A DNA stretch of 64,000 bases from Alopecurus myosuroides. Lineage: Eukaryota; Streptophyta; Magnoliopsida; Poales; Poaceae. This document shows positions 42,918 through 51,933 of the stretch, piece by piece (the stretch's first letter is position 1; every line of letters begins with the position of its first letter). Both the position numbers and the translations under genes were made by a program. The notes beneath the pieces were generated by a model. That model was not told the DNA's origin, searched no databases, and saw only the letters and a list, made by a program, of their open reading frames with translations. The stretch is from assembly GCA_028641055.1 (NCBI GenBank), contig CM054062.1:15371639-15435638 (forward strand), written 5' to 3'.

Positions 42918-43301
42918 TTAACTCCGACCGGGTCCTAACCCGCGGGGTGCTGAGTCGCAGGTGCTACGCATCCATAGATAAGGAACCCTCACAGGGGAAT
43001 AGCTCACGTGGTAAGGAACCCTCCGAATAATCGACCAACTGCTGCTATACTGCCTATCGAGCAAGTACATGTAGCGACGGACGTGCTCGTCATCCTCCCT
43101 GATACGTTGTTGTACCACCTCCTCAGGGACCGGCTCTCTCCACACCGCACGTGGCCGATGCGATGGCCACCAAAAAATATCCGGGTCGACCACGTCACCC
43201 GGATTTCTCACCAAGCCGCGTGCCCCGGTACTAAGGAGCTCCCAGTGCCAGCCCGGCGGGACCCAGTCCCGGACATCGCCCGGTGGGTCCAACAGAGACA
43301 T
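42918..43301 (-). CDS. Unrecognised 127-aa protein in CACTA-3
   Basis: An intact frame from MSLLDPPGDVRDWVPPGW to a stop at 42918. It is rich in Trp, Pro and Arg (for example DPDIFWWPSHRPRAVW), with a basic C-terminus and no membrane segment. It lies between the palindrome array and the Ulp1-type gene, on the same strand as both. I recall similar unnamed proteins from Triticeae transposons but cannot name a domain. It could be an exon of the downstream gene. Confidence 0.45.
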   Translation of the reverse strand: MSLLDPPGDVRDWVPPGWHWELLSTGARGLVRNPGDVVDPDIFWWPSHRPRAVWREPVPEEVVQQRIREDDEHVRRYMYLLDRQYSSSWSIIRRVPYHVSYSPVRVPYLWMRSTCDSAPRGLGPGRS

Positions 43302-43500
43302 GAACTAAAAACAGGCCCAGACTAAGTAAATATTCCGTAATTAGTAAAATACCTTAGTGTTTCGAACTTAGTACAAAATAGTAAATGGAGAAATATGACA
43401 TAAATAAGATGAAAGTTAAACACAAAGCATTAAGAGAAGGGTTTCACATTTTATTAGGAAAGACTGGATCCGTTCTGCTAGTCATACTCCTGCCTAGGCG

Positions 43501-44620
43501 TTCACATTTTGTGCTTGTTACGAGGTAAGTACATGCGATGGCGATCCGGAGAAGGATGAAGACAAGGATTTTTGGAAATCTTTGAAACTAAACAAAATCA
43601 TATATGTAATATCGTGAGATCCGAACAAGGTTAGACTCTTTTGTTCACGTACATAATGGGGACATTCTTCATAACCCCGGAAGGGATTTCTGAGGAATGT
43701 AACCATTCCATGTGTGCACAAAAGGGTTCAACTTCGTTCGGATCTCACGATATTACATATGTGACGTTATTTAGTTCCAAAGAAATCTAGAAACCGCCAT
43801 CTTCTTCCTTTCTCCGGATCACCACCGCCTGTAGTACCTCTTAACAGGAACAAGATGGTCATCGGGCCTTCACATTTTGTGCTTGTTACGAGGTAAGTAC
43901 ACGTGATGGCGAGCCGGAGAAGGATGAAGACAAGGATTTTTGGAAATCTTTGAAACTAAACAAAATCATATTTGTAATATCATGAGATCCGAACAAGGTT
44001 AGACCATTCTGTGCACGTACATAATGGGGACATTCTTCATAACCCCGGAAGGGATTTCTGAGGAATGTAACCATTACGTATGTGCACAAAAGGGTTCAAC
44101 TTTATTCGGATCTCACGATATTACATATGTGACGTTATTTAGTTCCAAAGATTTCCAGAAACCCCCATCTTCCTCCTTTCCCCGGATCACAACCGTCTCT
44201 AGTACCTCTTAACAGGAACAAGATGGTCATCGGGCCTTGATGTGCAGTTGGACCTTCACATTTTATGCTTTTTACGAGGTAAGTACACGTGATGGCGATG
44301 CGGGGGAAGGAATGATTTCTGGACATCTTTAAAACTGAACAAAATCATATATGTAATAGTGAGATCCGGAAAAAATTGGACCCTTTTGTGCACATATATA
44401 ACGGCGACATTCTTCCAAACCCCGGAAGGGATTTCTGAGGAATGTCACCATTACGCATGTGCACTAAAGGGTTCAGCTTCATCCGGATCTCACGAACCAT
44501 ATTATATATGTGACATTATTTAGTTCGAAAGAAATCTAGAAACGCTCGCATTCGTTCCTTTCCCCGGATCATCACCGTATGTAGTACCTCTTAACAGGAA
44601 CAAGATGGTCATTGGTCTGT
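43501..44620. repeat. Tandem array of three long imperfect palindromes
   Basis: Units start at 43501, 43869 and 44255 (TTCACATTTT, then GCTT and TTACGAGGTAAGTACA). Each is about 370 bp and folds on itself almost completely. For example ATATCGTGAGATCCGAACAA in the left arm pairs with TTCGGATCTCACGATAT in the right arm, with further pairing outward to GATCCGGAGAAGGA-type sequence. The loop lies near CCCCGGAAGGGATTTC. The arms are about 170 bases with scattered mismatches. Confidence 0.9.
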
Positions 44621-44739
44621 GTGCCTCATATTTAGGGTGGACACATACAATCAGCCTTGGTGGACCCGGCGCGCCAAATGGGATGCACAAGATCCTAACT
44701 TTGTGAAAATCACAAGGCGCACCGAACCACCAAGGCCTA

Positions 44740-45010
44740 AGTAATTTTTCTAACACTAACTTAGTAAAATTTTCTAAAAATTCTTAAGTGAAATACCTAA
44801 GTAATTTTTTCTAAGTCTAATTTTCTAAGTAAAATTTTTCTAACACTAAAATTTTTCTAAGTCTAATTTTCTAACACTAAAATTACTAAGTCAATTCTAA
44901 CAAATCTAAAATTCCTAAGTCTAATCTAAAATTCCTAACATTTGTAATAATTCCTAACTAATTATTCTAACATTTCTAACACTAATAAAAATGTAAAAAC
45001 AAAAACAGTA
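44740..45010. repeat. Low-complexity CTAA-rich tract
   Basis: Short words TTTTTCTAACACTAA, CCTAAGTAATTTT and TCTAAAATTCCTAA repeat irregularly. No frame or structure of note. Confidence 0.7.
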
Positions 45011-45029
45011 AGTAAAAAAAACAAAAAAA

Positions 45030-45430
45030 AACCTCTGTTTAGTGCGCGATGGAGGCAGGCCCTTACCTCCTCTCGGGAGCGCGACAGAGGGTGGCCGGAC
45101 GGGCAGTGGCGGCGCGCGGTCAGTGAGGCGCCGCGCGCGGGGCTAGTGGCGGCGCGACGGAGGAGGACGCACGGCGCGTGCGACGGGATCGAGGGCGGCG
45201 CGACGGAGGGCGGCGTCGGCGGCGCGACGGAGAAGGACGGCGACAGCACGGCGCGGGGGCGGCGCGGCGTACGGGCGCGGCGGTGACCGGCGGCCGTGCG
45301 GGGCGCGGGCGCGGGCGGCGCGGCCGGTTCGACGACGGCGAACACCACGGGCGACGACGGCGAACACCACGGCCGACGACGACGCGGGCACGGGAGGCGT
45401 ACGACGTCCTGGCGGCATCTCCTCGTCCAA
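45030..45430 (-). other. GC-rich leader of the CACTA-3 second gene
   Basis: A CGGCG-rich stretch directly downstream (on the minus strand) of the TATA box at 45474. It corresponds in position and composition to 8323-8700 in CACTA-1. Long open frames here are due to composition. Confidence 0.45.
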
Positions 45431-45473
45431 ATCCTGCGCGTTGTTATGAATTTGGGGGGATGAAGACGACGCC

Positions 45474-45481
45474 TATATATA
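45474..45481 (-). promoter_or_regulatory. TATA box of the CACTA-3 second gene
   Basis: GGCTATATATAGGC on the minus strand, 15 bp downstream of the internal repeat block and before the GC-rich leader. Confidence 0.65.
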
Positions 45482-45490
45482 GCCAGGGGT

Positions 45491-45665
45491 ATCCGTCCCG
45501 GTTCGTAGGAACAACCGGGACGAAAGTGCCTTCCGTCCCGGTTGTTGCTACGAACCGGGACGGATGCCTCACACTATTTTTTCCCGCAGCGGGCGGATGG
45601 GGCAGGTGGAGCGCGCTGGTTGGTCGGGGCATTCGTCCCGGTTGATTGCAAAAACCGGGACGAAT
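45491..45665. promoter_or_regulatory. Internal repeat block of CACTA-3 with a 68-bp palindrome
   Basis: CCGTCCCGGTTCGTAG ... CTACGAACCGGGACGG (45496-45563) pairs over 30-base arms with one mismatch noticed. A further CGTCCCGG / CCGGGACG pair lies at 45633-45665. This repeats the tip vocabulary of the element 3.4 kb from its right end. Confidence 0.75.
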
Positions 45666-45667
45666 GC

Positions 45668-45935
45668 CCTATTTATAATTATTTTTTGTTTTCTTTTGTT
45701 TTCTTTTGTTTTCTTTTGTTTTTTATTGTTTCATTTATGTTTTAATTGTTTTTCTTTATGTTTTCTACTGTTTTCCTTTATGTTTTCCTTTATGTTTTCT
45801 ATAGTTTTATTTTGTTTTCTGTTGTTACCTTTTTTTGTTTTCTATTGTTTCCTGTATATTTTCCATTATTTCCTTTATGTTTTCTATTGTTTTATTTTGT
45901 TTTCCATTATATCCTTTATGTATCAAATAATAGCT
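45668..45935. repeat. T-rich TTTTGTTTTC microsatellite-like tract
   Basis: Repeats of TTTTGTTTTCT decaying into TTTATGTTTTCTATTG. Non-coding. Confidence 0.85.
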
Positions 45936-46034
45936 CCACACGTTTCAAATACAGAACAAGATACGTTAAATTTATAATAAGTGCACTTCAGACCAGTTGA
46001 TCCATGCATTTATATAGTTTCGTCGTATACAAGG

Positions 46035-46880
46035 CATCCGGGTGATTTGTATTCGGTCGATGAACCTTCAAGGGGGGATGTAGAACAACAACCGGTATCG
46101 CCATCATACAGCCCGACCGTGGCTACTGAGTGCATATATGCATACCAAATGCACGGCACGACGTATGATGGCGAATCCAGATGATTTGTATTTGGTCGAT
46201 GAACTGAATAATGTATCAAACCTTTTGTCAAACCTTCAAGGGATCGAGGATGTAGAACAAAACAATCGGTATCGCCATCATACAACCCTGTTGTGGCTAC
46301 TGAGTGCATATATGCATACCAAATGCACGGCATGACGTATGATGGCGAATCCGGATGATTTGTATTTGGTCGATGAACTGAATGATGTATCAAACCTTAA
46401 AGGGGGGATGTAGAACAAAACAATCGGTATCGCCATCATACCGCCCTACCGTGGCTACTGAGTGCATATATATATATGCATACCAAATGCACGGCAGGAC
46501 GTATGATGGCGAATCCGGATGATTTGTATTTGGTCGATGAACTGAATGATGTATCAAACCTTAAAGGGGGGATGTAGAACAAAACAATCGGTATCGCCAT
46601 CATACAGCCCTACCGTGGCTACTGAGTCCATATTTATATGCATACCAAATGCACGACAGGATGTATGATGGCGAATCCGGATGATTTGTATTTGATTGAT
46701 GAACTGAATGATGTATCAAACCTTAAAGGGGGATGTAGAACAAAACAATCGGTATCGCCAGCATACACCCCTGCCGTGGCTACTGAGTGCATATATGCAT
46801 ACCAAATGCACGGCAGGACGTATGCTGGCGAATCCGAATGTTTTGTATTTGGTCGATGAACTCACTGGTGTATGAAGGTG
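46035..46880. repeat. About 160-bp tandem array, five to six copies
   Basis: The word TTTGTATTTGGTCGATGAACT (or a close variant) recurs near 46043, 46185, 46357, 46521, 46681 and 46841. Each copy also has ATGTAGAACAA, CGGTATCGCCATCATAC, GTGGCTACTGAGT and GCATACCAAATGCACGGCA. Confidence 0.92.
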
Positions 46881-46919
46881 GGCTATATAGGGTCCTCTGT
46901 CTCACAAAGTGTTGTGCTA

Positions 46920-47085
46920 GGGTTTTGATCCAACGGTTAAGAAACACCCCTGATCCAACGGCTCACAACCGCTCGAAAGAAACACACCATACCCCTGATC
47001 GAACGGCTCACAACAGCTCGAAAGAAACACACCCCTGATCCAACGACTCACAAGTGCTTGAAAGAAACACACGATCCGTGTGATT
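46920..47085. repeat. About 45-bp tandem repeats
   Basis: Three to four copies of CCCCTGATCCAACGGCTCAC plus CTCGAAAGAAACACAC. Confidence 0.85.
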
Positions 47086-47104
47086 CTTTCTGATTGGTCC
47101 AAAC

Positions 47105-47222
47105 AAAACCCTAACCATTTCGTCCCGGTTGGTAAAACAGGCCGGGACTAAAGGGACGATCCATTTCCCAACAAAACCCGAACCATTTCGTCCCGGTTGG
47201 TAAAACAGGCCGGGACTAAGGG
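47105..47222. promoter_or_regulatory. Internal repeat block upstream of the CACTA-3 small gene
   Basis: Two direct copies of CATTTCGTCCCGGTTGGTAA with AACAGGCCGGGACTAA, 60 bp apart. A TATATATATG box follows at 47241-47250 and the first ATG of the gene lies at 47302. Confidence 0.7.
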
Positions 47223-47240
47223 GATCTGTTTTCTTCTCAC

Positions 47241-47250
47241 TATATATATG
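47241..47250 (+). promoter_or_regulatory. TATA box of the CACTA-3 small gene
   Basis: CACTATATATATGTATG, 61 bp before the ATG at 47302. Confidence 0.6.
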
Positions 47251-47301
47251 TATGCATTGCCACACCATTGGCATAAACACATATAAACTCACCACACTCT
47301 C

Positions 47302-47837
47302 ATGGCTTCTACCGTACCCACTCTAACCTTCATCCAGGCGGAGGCACTTTCCGCCTCGAACTACCCCTGCCCGCCCGGCTACATCGTTTCCGCCGGTTGG
47401 ATGCTGAGCGCCGGAGGAGTGCCGGTCCCTCCTCTTCCTCAAGGTGTGCGCGTCGGGCGGCCATCACGAACCACTACTACCACGAGCTCACGCCGGAGCA
47501 GCGGAGGAATCCCAGTTGGAATCCTGACTACTGCCCTACTTGGGATGTCTTCTTCATTAATCGGCGTGAGAGTGCGCTCGCCAGGTACGAGGAGAACGGC
47601 CCGCCTCCTTCGAACTTCAACGAGGCCCGTCGTCGGCTGTGGTGGGGCGGCGGGTGGACTCTTCAGAGCGTCATGAACTACATTAGGGCTGGCGATAACC
47701 CCCGCATGTGCTACCCTCACGCCCAGTCCTGGAGTCGTGATCCCCCGAGGGAGTCGAGAGCACCGTCCGACGATAGCTACGACGATGGCGGCGACTACGA
47801 GTCGGAGTACTATAGGCCTAGGAAGGACTATGACTAG
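47302..47837 (+). pseudogene. CACTA-3 cargo protein of unknown function, one frameshift
   Basis: Starts MASTVPTLTFIQAEALSAS and runs in the first frame through CPPGYIVSAGWMLSA and VPVPPLPQ. The sense then moves to another frame from about 47455 (AAITNHYYHELTPEQRR, WDVFFINRRESALARYEE, NEARRRLWWGG, LQSVMNYIRAGDNPR) and ends in an acidic Asp/Tyr-rich tail with stop 47835-47837. A one-base shift or a tiny intron must join the halves. It shares the GW-x-L ... VPP-x-P ... W layout with the CACTA-2 product at 33874-34671. Upstream are an internal repeat block and a TATA box. No known domain was recognised. Confidence 0.6.
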
Positions 47838-48120
47838 CAGATATCAGATCCATTCTTGCCATTATGTAGATCTATGCTCTCTGTTTAGGTTTAGATCCAC
47901 TCTTTCCATTATGTACTGCCTTTTTTTATCTATCCAAGATGCATGTTTGTGTGCAATATGGGCGCGAGCGCCGGTGCAACAATTTTTGTGAACACTTTTT
48001 CAACAGAACTATGATCATGTATTCCACGTTTATTATTACACATCACCAACAACATCCCTATATATCTAGTCTTCTGAATTTTCTTCGTGTAGAGATGGTC
48101 CATGAATCCTTTTCCCTTGC

Positions 48121-48561
48121 TTATGATCGCTTCGGCCGTAACCATGGAGCATCTTCATTATTTAACGGGATGGTTGGGTCAGCTTTCACTGTGAAGGGTG
48201 GAATTTCAACAAACTTATTATAATCTTCTGACATGTCTGTCGTGTCCCCGATTCCCACGATGTTTCTTCTCCCTGAAAGAACTATGTGACGCTTCGGCTC
48301 ATCGTATGATGTATTTGTTTGCTTATTTTTCCTGTTTTCGGTCTGGAGGACATATCCTTCACATAGAAAACCTCTCCGAAGTAGGTGGCCGTGAAGGATT
48401 CTCGAGGAAGAGTGCTCCCTGACGTTCCGACAATCAACACATGGGCAACACATAAAGCCATTACCTTTGTTCGCCTGAGCTACAGCGAGAAATGCATTCA
48501 GGCCTGCCATATACTCGGAAGTGTGTCGGTCACCGTACATCCATCGCTGTCGTGCATCCAT
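48121..48561 (-). pseudogene. N-terminal transposase fragment of CACTA-3
   Basis: MDARQRWMYGDRHTSEYMAG begins a transposase-associated domain with Cys/His pattern (NGFMCCPCVDCRNVR ... HGHLLRRGF), joined to a short segment DTTDMSEDYNKFVEIPPF ... NEDAPWLRPKRS and a stop. The tnp2 core is missing. The second half matches 31690-31923 in CACTA-2, including non-coding sequence beyond it, which shows that the two elements are of one family. Confidence 0.75.
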
Positions 48562-48857
48562 CTGCATCGTATAATTAAGTTTATCAAAATACATTACAAT
48601 AACATATTCAATAGAGAAATGACCACAGTACATCGACAAATATTACTTTTTTATGTATCAATTACATATGAAAAAGATAAGTTTGTTAACCTCGGTCGAA
48701 GATACCATTTTCAGTGAGTTTATGTGTGGCTCGAGAATTTCGTCGAACACCTCGTGTGCATAGTAAAATAACACACACTAACACCCACCTCTCTCACTCC
48801 TCCAAGCCAAAAAAAAAGGGAAGGAGGGCTGTGAGGAAGTATATGTAGGGGAAGGGG

Positions 48858-49048
48858 GCATTGGTCCCGGTTTGTGGCACGATCCGGGACCAATGCCTCC
48901 CCACGAACCGGGACAGATGCCCCCAGGTGATTTCTGCTGCCTCGGGCACACAAACCGGGACCAATGCATAGCATTTGTCCCGGATTTTTGTGCAACCGGG
49001 ACCAATGGAGTTTTGCCCCCTAGACGATAGGGGTTGTTTCCACTAGTG
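48858..49048. repeat. Right subterminal block of CACTA-3
   Basis: TTGGTCCCGGTTTGTG, GGGACCAATGC, GAACCGGGAC and CATTTGTCCCGG words in both orientations up to the tip. Confidence 0.85.
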
Positions 49049-49224
49049 TTAGTTATCGTCGGATTACATGTATCGGACACTAAAACATGTATAAATAACA
49101 ATTAATATGGATCAGAGGTGATACAAATTATCAAGATTACGAAGATTGTTGGGTTGGAAAGATATTAAGTTAAACCTTCAACGATCCAAATTCAACGAAA
49201 TTTGTGTTTCTCGAGTTGTTTGCA

Positions 49225-50355
49225 TTAGACAGAGTGGAGCAGACTACCTCTGTCATCAAGGTTGGACTGACGTCTCCCTCGAGTCGTCTCCTCCCAGGCG
49301 ACCGGAGGAGCAAACCTAGAAACCCAACCGCCGCACCTCTCCCTCCTCTCTCCTCTCGTCGTCCCCAGAGGCGGCCAACGGGGAACCCCGTGCGACGCCG
49401 ATGAAGGGGACGGTGGGATCCTCGCGCATCGCGGCCGTGACATGGCTGGGACACGTTCTGCTCGGCGACGTTTTGGATCGGCGTCATGATTCTCGTCCGA
49501 TCTGCAGCGCAAGGATCTCGGAGCAGCGGCGGCATCCCCTCTTCGGGATTGTTTGGCCAGGAGGTGGCTCCTTGTGGCGGCGCTTGGAGGCGGCGAATCT
49601 CTGGATCCCGATTCCAAGTTCTCGTAGGAGGCGCGTGACGGCTCCGGGGTCGACAACGCTGGTGGCGGCACCGACCTTGCTATTGGTGTCGATCCAGCCA
49701 ACAACGGGCTTAGGGAGGCGAGGTTGTCGGTGAAAACCGCACTGATTTCGATCATGGTGGAAGATGGCGGCGTATTTGCGTTGCTACCTTGTCGAAAGCA
49801 TTGTTGTTGCAGCTCTCATCTTCTCACTCGGGATGCTCCGGGGGAAACCCAGATTGGGGTCTCCCGAATTAGACGATGGCGGCGTGCGGCGTCCTTCCTC
49901 CTCATTGGGACGTCGTTTTTCGAGCGGCGGTTGGCTGGAAGGGACCTAAGGTGGTGCGCAGTGGGGCCTCGGCGGCGTACGCGTGTTGATGGATGGGCAT
50001 AGGATGGTTGTGCTGTTTGAAGTCGTGGCAGCGTCGACGCCAGGCCTCACAAGATCATTGCGTTGATTAATCGCGATGATGGGCTAACGAAAGACGGGGA
50101 CGGCGACTTCTCGGTGCGCGCATATGGAGCGTTGTGCTCCCGGCTTTCCATCGGGTAGCTTGGTGAGGCCACCGATTTCACATGATGTGCGTAGGCGTGT
50201 GAGGTCAAGGCAGACAGCTCCGATCAGTCCACCCCCTTCATCAAGCTCATAGGTGTAGCGACTTTTGTCGTCGGAATATGAAGATGACTTCCGGCTGATC
50301 GATGTTTTACCTTGTAAGGCTTTGTGATTTCTTATTTTAATAAATAAAAAAAGAT
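49225..50355 (+). mobile_element. Retroposon R1 (non-LTR, no coding capacity), limits approximate
   Basis: A GC-rich head with AACCTAGAAACCCAACCGCC and CTCCCTCCTCTC resembles the head of R2. The 3' end is TTTTAATAAATAAAAAAAG (about 50336-50354), an A-rich tail. No target duplication was found. Frames within it are broken and not recognised. Confidence 0.4.
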
Positions 50356-51015
50356 GTGTGAATCATTTTGATGTAGAGGCGGATGGTTTATCCTCCATTT
50401 CTTAAAAAAACAAAGATCCGTCGGATCGAACTCGTAGCAGGATGCGGCGCGCGTGAACGTCGTCTAAATGCACTTACACGAGGTACGTACATTTTCTTGG
50501 ACCATGACCGTACGTTGGCTGGCCGTGTCCTGGTGAGCTGAACCCAATCAATCCATGGACATAGAGCCGCGTGCAACTCCGTAGTGTCCGGTCTCGGGTG
50601 CGCTTTTACCCGTCGTGATCGTCGGGGAAGAAATGAGCCTACGTGGTAAGCTGCGGTACACACACGGGGTCGACCGGTCGCGCTCCGGCGGTCGCGACGT
50701 TCGACGAACCCGGCACCGAGCTGCACTTTTTGGACGGTCGTCCTGCCCGGTGCAGTTCCAGGTGCAGGGTACATGTTTCGGCCTCGTGGTTTTTTTCTTC
50801 TTCTCCGATGGAGGTCGTTATCGGTGCCTGCTGCGTGCCAGACAGCTCGGCGGATGGCCGATTGGAACGCTTGGTGATGGTGGTCGAATTTTCAACCGTA
50901 AGATAATTTTTTTGCGAAAAACCGTAAGATAATTAGTGCGTCCGTGCTTGTCTGTTTCTGTGGTTGTGTTTGCAATCCATATGGCCCACACACGACGACT
51001 ATGATCTTTTTATAA

Positions 51016-51547
51016 GACTAGTCACAATAGAGAGTATCATACACCAGTATCATGCACATGATACTAGTCTACTCCCTCCGTCCGCGAATAAGTGTACATT
51101 TTTTTTTTCTGTCAGTCAAACATATTAAATTTTGACTAACTTTATTAAAAAATGTACTACCATTTATGACATCAAATTAGTACTAATAGATTTGCGTTGG
51201 TATGAAGTTTCAAAATACACTATTTTGATGTTATATACGTTGCTACAACTTGCTATAAAGTTGGTCAACGTTTTAAAAGTTTGACTAAGTATAGAAGTAG
51301 GTGTACACTTATTCGTTGACGGAGGGAGTATGTTACTACTCCTACAATGGGTAGTAACATGTTTGTGGTATCATATAGTGTTGCATTTATTATGATATAG
51401 ACTCATCTTACCTCGTAATGCGTTATGTTACGGTATCTGCCTATGATACTACCATCACCTCTCTCCTCATTAATTACGCTGACACCTCAGTTTTTTTCCA
51501 ACATGGCATGCATGATACTACCTATGGTATCCCCATTATGGCTAGTC
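51016..51547. mobile_element. Tourist-like MITE interrupted by a Stowaway
   Basis: Ends GACTAGTCACAATAGAGAGTATC and, inverted, GACTAGCCATAATGGGGATACC, with TSD TAA (51013-51015, 51548-51550). The 257-bp Stowaway sits inside, so the element alone is about 275 bp. Confidence 0.8.
51072..51328. mobile_element. Stowaway MITE
   Basis: Inverted ends CTCCCTCCGTCCGCGAATAAGTG and its complement (CACTTATTCGTTGACGGAGGGAG), with TA on both sides. The length of 257 bp is usual for Triticeae Stowaway families. Confidence 0.95.
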
Positions 51548-51820
51548 TAAGCCAACTAGTACAGTAAAATTTGTGTGGGAAGTACCTATGGTATCCCGAT
51601 TGGAACGCTTGGTGGTGGTGGTCGAATTTTCAACCGTAAGATAATTAGTGCGTCCGTGCTTGACTGTATCTGTGGTTGTGTTTGCTATCCATATGGCCCA
51701 CACACGACGACTATGAACTTTTAATAAGCCAACTAGTACAGTAATAATTTGTGTGGGAAGTTCCTAGCGTGCGCGGTGGATTTGTGCGTTTTTAAACTAA
51801 TAGGAGTTGAGAAAATAGTA

Positions 51821-51913
51821 CTCCCTTTAGTCCGGATTAAGTGTCGTAGAAATGTAACTAACCACGTACAAAACCCAACTAATCTTGCGAAAGTCTTTTA
51901 GGACAGGAGGGAG
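51821..51913. mobile_element. Short Stowaway MITE
   Basis: CTCCCTTTAGTCCGGATTAAG to CTTTTAGGACAGGAGGGAG, flanked by TA. At 93 bp it is an internally deleted or mini form. Confidence 0.8.
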
Positions 51914-51933
51914 TAACAGTAATATTGGTGGAC

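Larger units (their letters stand above)
35863..49048. mobile_element. CACTA-3, complete-ended composite CACTA element
   Basis: Left tip CACTAGTGGAAACAGAGCC (35863), right tip TTGTTTCCACTAGTG (ends 49048), TSD TTA on both sides (35860-35862, 49049-49051). The own length is about 10.5 kb after removing the nested CACTA-4. It retains only the N-terminal part of a transposase, a decayed Ulp1-type second gene, two further small genes and three kinds of tandem repeat. It is therefore non-autonomous, but its tips and internal promoter blocks are well kept. Confidence 0.9.
50859..51760. repeat. Local duplication flanking a MITE
   Basis: CGATTGGAACGCTTGGTG...GAATTTTCAACCGTAAGATAA...GGCCCACACACGACGACTATGA is present at about 50858-51006 and again at about 51597-51716, and TAAGCCAACTAGTACAGTAA...TTTGTGTGGGAAG at 51548 and 51727. 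The first copy has an extra GCGAAAAACCGTAAGATAA. Confidence 0.85.

Noticed and set aside
45143..45430. Pro/Arg-rich frames on both strands
   Set aside because: GC-rich leader composition; no conserved motif.
43501..46880. Tandem repeats considered as a CRISPR-like array
   Set aside because: Unit lengths of 160-370 bp with no short repeat/unique spacer pattern, in a plant transposon context.
50530..50546. GGTGAGCTGAACCCAA also found at about 63980
   Set aside because: A single short shared word without extended similarity; no conclusion possible.
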